DNA of 64,000 bases from Elephas maximus indicus (taxonomy: Eukaryota > Chordata > Mammalia > Proboscidea > Elephantidae): assembly GCF_024166365.1 (NCBI RefSeq), contig NC_064821.1:47271093-47335092 (forward strand), given 5' to 3'. The notes beneath the pieces were generated by a model, which was not told the DNA's origin, made no database searches, and saw only the letters and a program-made list of their open reading frames with translations. Shown piece by piece: positions 56,843 through 64,000 of this stretch; position 1 is the stretch's first letter; each line of letters starts with the position of its first letter. The position numbers and the translations under genes are program-made.

Positions 56843-59800
56843 TTTATTTTTTTAAAAATTTGATTGTGTTTTAGGTGAATGTTTATAGCACAAATTAGTT
56901 TCTCATACAAAAATATATATCAAATTGTTCTGTGACATTGGTTGCAGTCCCCACAATGTGTCAGCACCCTCCCCACTTCCCTTTCCATCCTGGTTCCCTG
57001 TGTCCATTCGTCCAGGTTTCATGTCCCTTCCTGCCTTCTCATCTTTGCTTTTGGGCAGGTGTTGCCCATTTGGTCTCACATGCTTGATTGAACTAAGAAG
57101 CATGTTCCTCATGTCTGTTATTTGTTTTATAGGCCTGTCTTATCTTTGGCTGAAAGGTGGACTTTGGGAGTGGCTTCAGTTCAGTGTTAGCAGGGTGTCC
57201 GGGGACTATAGTCTCAGGGGTTCCTCCAGTCTCTGTCAGACAAGTAAGTCTGGTCTTTTTTTCTTTTTTTAATTTGAATTTTGTTCTATGTTTTTCTCCT
57301 GCTCTGTCCACATCCCTCTATTGTGATCCCTGTCAGAGCGGTCAGAGGTGGTAGCCGGGCACCATCTAGTTCTTCTGGGCTCAGGGTGGTGGAGGCTGTG
57401 GTTCATGTGGTCCATTAGTCCTTTGGACTAATATTTTCCTTGTGTCTTTGATTTTCTTCATTCTTCTTTGCTCTGAGTGTGTTGGGACCAATAGATGTGT
57501 TTTAGATGTCTGCTCACAAGCTTTTAGGACCCCAGCTGCTACTCCCCAAAGTAGGATAGAGAACGTTTTCTTTATGAACTATGTTATGCTAATTGATTTA
57601 GATGTTCCCTGAGACCATGGTCCCCAGCCCTCAGCCCCAATAAGTCGGTCCCTCAAGGTGTTTGGATGTGTCTAGGAAGCTTCTATGACTTTGCCTTGGT
57701 CAAGCTCTGCTGACTTCCCTGATATTGTGTGTTGTCTTTCCTTTCACCAAAATTAACACTTGTCTATTATCTGGTTAGTGATTTCCATTACCTAGCCCTG
57801 CCCTCCCTCATAACCATCAAAGATTATTTTTTTCTGTGTGTAAACCTCTTCTTGGGTTTTTATAATAGTGGTTTCATACAATATTTGTTCTTTTTGTGAT
57901 GGACTTATTTCACCCAGCATAATGCCCTCCAGATTCATCCATGTTGTGAGATGTTTTGTGGATTCATCATTGTTCTTTATCGTTTTATAGTATTCCATTA
58001 TGTGTATGTATGAAAATTTGTTTATCCTTTTGTCTGTTGATGGGCACTTAGCTTGTTTCAGTCTTTTTGCTATTGTGAATAATACTGCAGCGAACATGGA
58101 TATGCATATATCTATTTGTGTGACAGCTCTTATTTCTCTGATATATTCCTAGGAGTGGGATTGCTGGATCATATAATATTTCTATTTCTAGTTTTTTAAG
58201 GAGATGCTGTATTATTTTCCATAGTGGTTTGACCATTTTACATCCCACCAGCAGCACAAGAGTTCCAGTCTCCCCGAAACCTCTTAAATGCTTGTTATTT
58301 TCTGTTTTTTTGACTCGTGCCAGTAATGTCGGGGTAAGATGGTATCTCACTGTAGTTTTGATTTGCACTTTTCTAATGGCTAGTTTTTTAATGGCTAGTG
58401 GTCATGAGCATTTCCTCCCATGTCTATTAGCTGCCTGAATGTCTTCTTTAGTGAAGTGTCTGTTCACATCCTTTGCCCATTTTTTTTTTTTTGGATTATT
58501 TTCTTTTTGTTATTGAAGTGTTGAAGTATTCTATAGATTTTAGAGATTAGAGATTAGGCCCTTGTCAGATACGTCATAGCCAAAATTTTTTCCCAGCCTG
58601 TACATTGTCTTTTTACTCTTTCAGTGAAGTCTTTTGATGAGCATAACAGTTTCATTTTTAGGTGCTCCCAGTTATCTAGTGTATCTTTTGGCATTTGTGA
58701 ATTGTTAGTTATGGTTTGTATTGAATTTGTGCCATGTATTAGGGCCTCTAGCATTGTCACTATTTTTTCTTCCGTGATCTTTATCATTTTAGGTTTATAT
58801 ATTTAGGTCTTATGTACATTTTGAATTAGTTTTTGTGTATGGTATGAGGTGTGGGCCCTGTTTCATTTTTTTACAGATGGGCATCCAGTTTTGCCAGCAG
58901 CATTTGTTAAAAAGACTGTCTTTTCCCCATTTGATGCAGTTTGGTCCTTTGTCAAAGATCAGCTGGCCATAGGTGGATGGATTTACATCTGTGTTCTTGA
59001 TCCATTGTCTGTCGTTGTACCAGGCTGTTTTGAGTACTGTGGCTGTATAGTAGGTTCTGAGATCAGGTGGTGTGAAGCCTCCTACTTTGTTCTTTTTCTT
59101 CAGTAATGCTTTGCTTATCTGGGGTCTCTTTTCTTTCCATGTAAAGTTGGTGATTAATTTTTCCATCTGGCTAAAAAATGCTGTTGGTATTTGGATCGGG
59201 ATTGCAATATATCTGTAGATCACTTTGAGTGAGTGTCTTAGTTATCTAGTGCTGCTATAACAGAAATACCACAAGTGGATGGCTTTTTTTTTTTTTTTTT
59301 TTTAAGTAGGTTAAAAGGCCAAATTCATGGTGTCAGCTCCAGGGGAAAGCTTTCTCTCTCTGTTGACCTTTTCATCAATCTTCCCCCAGACTAGGAGCTT
59401 CTCTGCACAGGGACCCCTGGATCCAAAGGATGTGCTCTGCTCCCGGCACTGCTTTCTTGGTGGTATGAAGTCCTCCTGTCTTTCTGCTCACTTCTGTCCT
59501 TTACATCTCAGAAGAGATTGCCTCGAGACACAATCCAACCTTGTAGATTGAGTCCTGCCTCATTAAAACAACTACCGCCCATCCCCCCTCATTAACATCA
59601 TAGAGGCAGGATTTACAACATATAGGAAAATCACACAATGCTGAGAATCATGGCCCAGCCAAATTGATGCACACATTTTTGGGGGGACGTAATTCAATCC
59701 ATAACAGTAGGATTGATGTTTTCACGATGTTGTCTTCCTATTCATGAGCATAGCATATTTTTCCATTTATGTAGCTCTCTTTTCGTTCCTTGCAAGAGTA

Positions 59801-60463
59801 TTTTTGTAGATTTCTTTGTTTAGATCTTTTACGTCCCTGGTTAAATTTATTCCTAAGTATTTTATCTTTTTAGGGGCTATTATAAGTGGTATTGTTTTCC
59901 TGATTTCCTTTTCAAAATTCCCTTTATTGTACATGAATCTGATTTTTGTATATTCATCTTGTATCTTGCTACTCTCCGTAACCTTCTTCTGTTAGTTCCA
60001 GTAGTTTTCTTGTGGAATCTTTGGGGTGCTCTATGTACAGGATCATATCATCTGCAAATAGGAATAGTTTTACCTCTTCCTTTTCAATTTGGTTGCTCTT
60101 TCTTTTTTTGCCTTACTGCCCTAGCTAGGACTTCCAGCACAATGTTAAATAGGAGTGCTGTTAAAGGGCATCCTTGGCTTTTTCCTGTTTTCAGGGGGAA
60201 TGCTTTCAGCCTCTCTCCTTTCACAATGATGTTGGTTGTTGGTTTTGTATCCCGTTTTGTATAGATGCCCTTTATTATGTGAAGGAACTTCCCTTCTATT
60301 CCTATTTTATTGAGAGTTTTTATCAGGAACTGGTGTTAGACATTATTGAATGCCTTTTCTGCATCGACAGAGATGATCATGTAATTCCTTTCTTTTGTTC
60401 TATTTATGTCGTGGATTACATTGATTGATTTTTCTAATGTTAAACCATCCTTGCATACATGGT
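56843..60463 (-). mobile_element. Afrotherian L1, 5'-truncated, joined to RAP1B retrocopy
   Basis: Antisense L1: 3' UTR 56870-57770, end of ORF2 (pieces 57792-58097, 58048-58368, 58554-58787, 58810-59223), and the RT region after an inserted LTR (59707-60463). The RT box FADD is intact near 60046-60060. The frame has several shifts. At 60463/60464 the L1 text stops and the RAP1B retrocopy begins in the same orientation, with no poly-A between them. Confidence 0.9.
59234..59706 (-). mobile_element. MaLR (MLT1-like) solo LTR nested in L1
   Basis: tgtcttagttatctagtgct ... acgtaattcaatccataaca; TG...CA ends. The L1 ORF2 sequence continues on both sides, so the LTR inserted after the L1. Confidence 0.82.
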
Positions 60464-62320
<1,857 letters not shown>

Positions 62321-62860
62321 CTCTTTATTTATTGATTATATGTTCATTTGTTTCATCCTGCTTCTTTGTTTTGTTTTGATATGCCAGACAGGGCATGCCA
62401 GGCATGCTTTGCTGCTTGCCATCTGTAGGCGTGATAGCAGTCACCACCTTGTCCGAGTGGTTAGGGCAACAGCAGGCAGGGCAAGTCTGCCTCATTGTAC
62501 ACTGGTTTGGCAGGGTGGCTAAGGGCGGACTGGGCATGCACTGTCTGCCTCCTGATGTTGGTCCAGTAGTTTGGGGGCGTTCCCAGCCCCTCGCCAGATA
62601 GGCAGGGGTGTCAGATGAGAAGTGTTACAGGCTTGTTTCCCACCATTCAGCAGCTGGATGAATGGCAGAAGGGGAGGAACAGTGCAGGCCTGGTGGTGGG
62701 CCTGAGCCAAGGATGCTCTAGCTGCAGTGGCATGGCAAAGGCTGGTGGGAAGGGGAAACTACAGGGTGGGTGCTCTGTCTCCTGTTGGGATCTCTGTGAA
62801 GTTTCCTTCCCATACTTCATGTCCAGCATCCTCGCTGGTTGTGCTCAAAGGCTGTGTCAT
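62321..62860. other. Unassigned, with ~110-bp repeat copy 1
   Basis: 62416-62530 (tgtaggcgtgatagcagtca ... tgtacactggtttggcaggg) recurs at 63146-63252. The copy includes ccgagtggttagggc, which looks like a tRNA Leu/Ser A-box. The rest is unassigned. Confidence 0.4.
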
Positions 62861-63454
62861 TGTTATGGATTGAATTGTGTCTGCCCAAAATGTGTATCAG
62901 TTTTGCTAGGCCATGATTCCTAGTATTGTGTGGTTGCCCACCATTTTGTCACCTGATGTGATTTTCCTGTGTTGTAAATTCTATCTCTGTGATGTTAACG
63001 AGGCAGGAGTAGAGGTAGTTATGTTAATGAGTCAGGACTCAATCTACAAGATCAGGTTGAATCTTGAATCAATCTCTTTTGAGATATAAAAAATAGAGAA
63101 GCAAACAGAGACGGGGGACCTCCTATCACCAAGAAAGCAGAGCATGTCTGTAGGCATGACAGCTCTCACCACTTTGTCCAAATGAGTAGGGCAACAGCAG
63201 ACAGAGCAAGCCTACTTCACTGTACACTGGTTTGGTGAGGTGGCTGAGGGGTCCGTGCACTGAAAAGCTCCTAGATAAGGGGAAGATTGATGACAAGGAC
63301 CTTCCCCAGAGCCAAGAGAAAGAGAAAACCTTCCCCTGGAGCTGGCACCCTGAATTTGGACTTCTAGTCTCCTAAACTGTGAGAGAATAAAATTCTGTTT
63401 GTAAATCATCCGCTTGTGCTGTTTCTGTTATAGCAGCACTAGATAACTAAGACA
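62861..63454 (+). mobile_element. MaLR (MLT1-like) LTR with internal insertion
   Basis: Sense LTR: tgttatggattgaattgtgt ... ttatagcagcactagataac, ending taagaca; polyadenylation signal AATAAA at about 63386. About 110 bases at 63146-63252 are foreign to the other LTR copies here and match 62416-62530. Confidence 0.8.
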
Positions 63455-64000
63455 GTTGTGTTAGTTGGCAGGGAACCTCCACTCCATATCTCTCCTTGTT
63501 CTCTGTTTTCTCTGTTTCTTTTTCCATTCAGTAGATCCATTGATCTACTTCTTTATACCTTCATTTTAATCTTAGGGTTCCAGGATCAACATTTGTATCT
63601 ATTTTCCATAGTTTTTTGGGTCTTTGCTACAGAGGGATGACATGTAGTGTCTGTCTAGGGCTCAATCTTGGCTCTGCCTCCCTATATCTTTCTTGTGTTT
63701 GGTTTCTGGTTTGATTTTATAGGCCTGAGTCTCCTTGTGAGGAATCCTGTCTTTCTTCATGGGAACACTGTCACTATGTATCTTACTGTTTTATAGGGAG
63801 AGGAAACCAACCAAGAGGCCTGGAGATGAGGAAATTTCTGCATACTGGGGCCATGAATATAATTACAGAGACTGGAAACAGGACAGGGCATGGTGGCTGG
63901 AATTCTAAAATCTTATCTCTTTTACCACTTTGTCTAGCAAAGGTAGGACGAACCAACCAGCTTCCTTATACTTCTCATTCTGACAAAATTGTAGAAAAGT
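63455..64000. other. Intergenic, no recognised feature
   Basis: No gene or known repeat was identified up to the window end. Confidence 0.4.

Overview
The window is mammalian, and its repeats point to an afrotherian, most likely an elephant. About thirty tRNA-derived SINEs of the AfroSINE type and about a dozen RTE-clade LINE copies share a 3' tail (gtcgctatgagtcggaatcg...), a pairing known from elephants, hyraxes and sirenians. Ancient MIR, L2, MER5-like, hAT-like, L1 and MaLR (MLT1-like) elements complete the background.

Only one functional gene is recognised: PARK7 (DJ-1), on the plus strand. It has a CpG-island promoter near 21.13-21.56 kb and six coding exons (22623-22712, 24381-24482, 27789-27848, 29443-29512, 38194-38280, 45512-45672). 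These join into an uninterrupted 189-codon protein. The 3' UTR ends after an AATAAA at 45871. All five introns within the coding region obey GT-AG, and the catalytic set Glu18, Cys106 and His126 is intact.

Layout. 1-21 kb is intergenic: SINEs, L1 and RTE fragments, an ERV-L-like LTR with a tRNA-Leu-type primer-binding site (7.2-8.05 kb), a sense L1 3' end (9.72-10.66 kb), and a second CpG island at 12.4-13.1 kb with no gene assigned. 21-46 kb is PARK7, whose introns hold at least four sizeable sense-strand RTE fragments and many SINEs. 46-52 kb is intergenic, with a possible DNA transposon, a MaLR LTR and a 3.1 kb antisense L1. 51.9-56.84 kb is a decayed antisense endogenous retrovirus (gag-pro-pol) that has itself been hit twice at one site. 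56.84-62.32 kb is an antisense L1 joined directly, with no intervening poly(A), to an antisense RAP1B processed pseudogene. 62.3-64 kb holds a sense MaLR LTR and unassigned sequence.

Points most worth a second look: the apparent L1-RAP1B chimeric retrocopy; a reading frame that stays open at the same place in several independent copies of this L1's 3' UTR; the unassigned CpG island with a duplicated 16-mer carrying ATTGG boxes; and a site in the ERV where an 11-bp target sequence occurs three times around two consecutive retroposons. Family names for repeats come from recognition by eye, with no database search. Repeat borders are approximate unless a target-site duplication is given.
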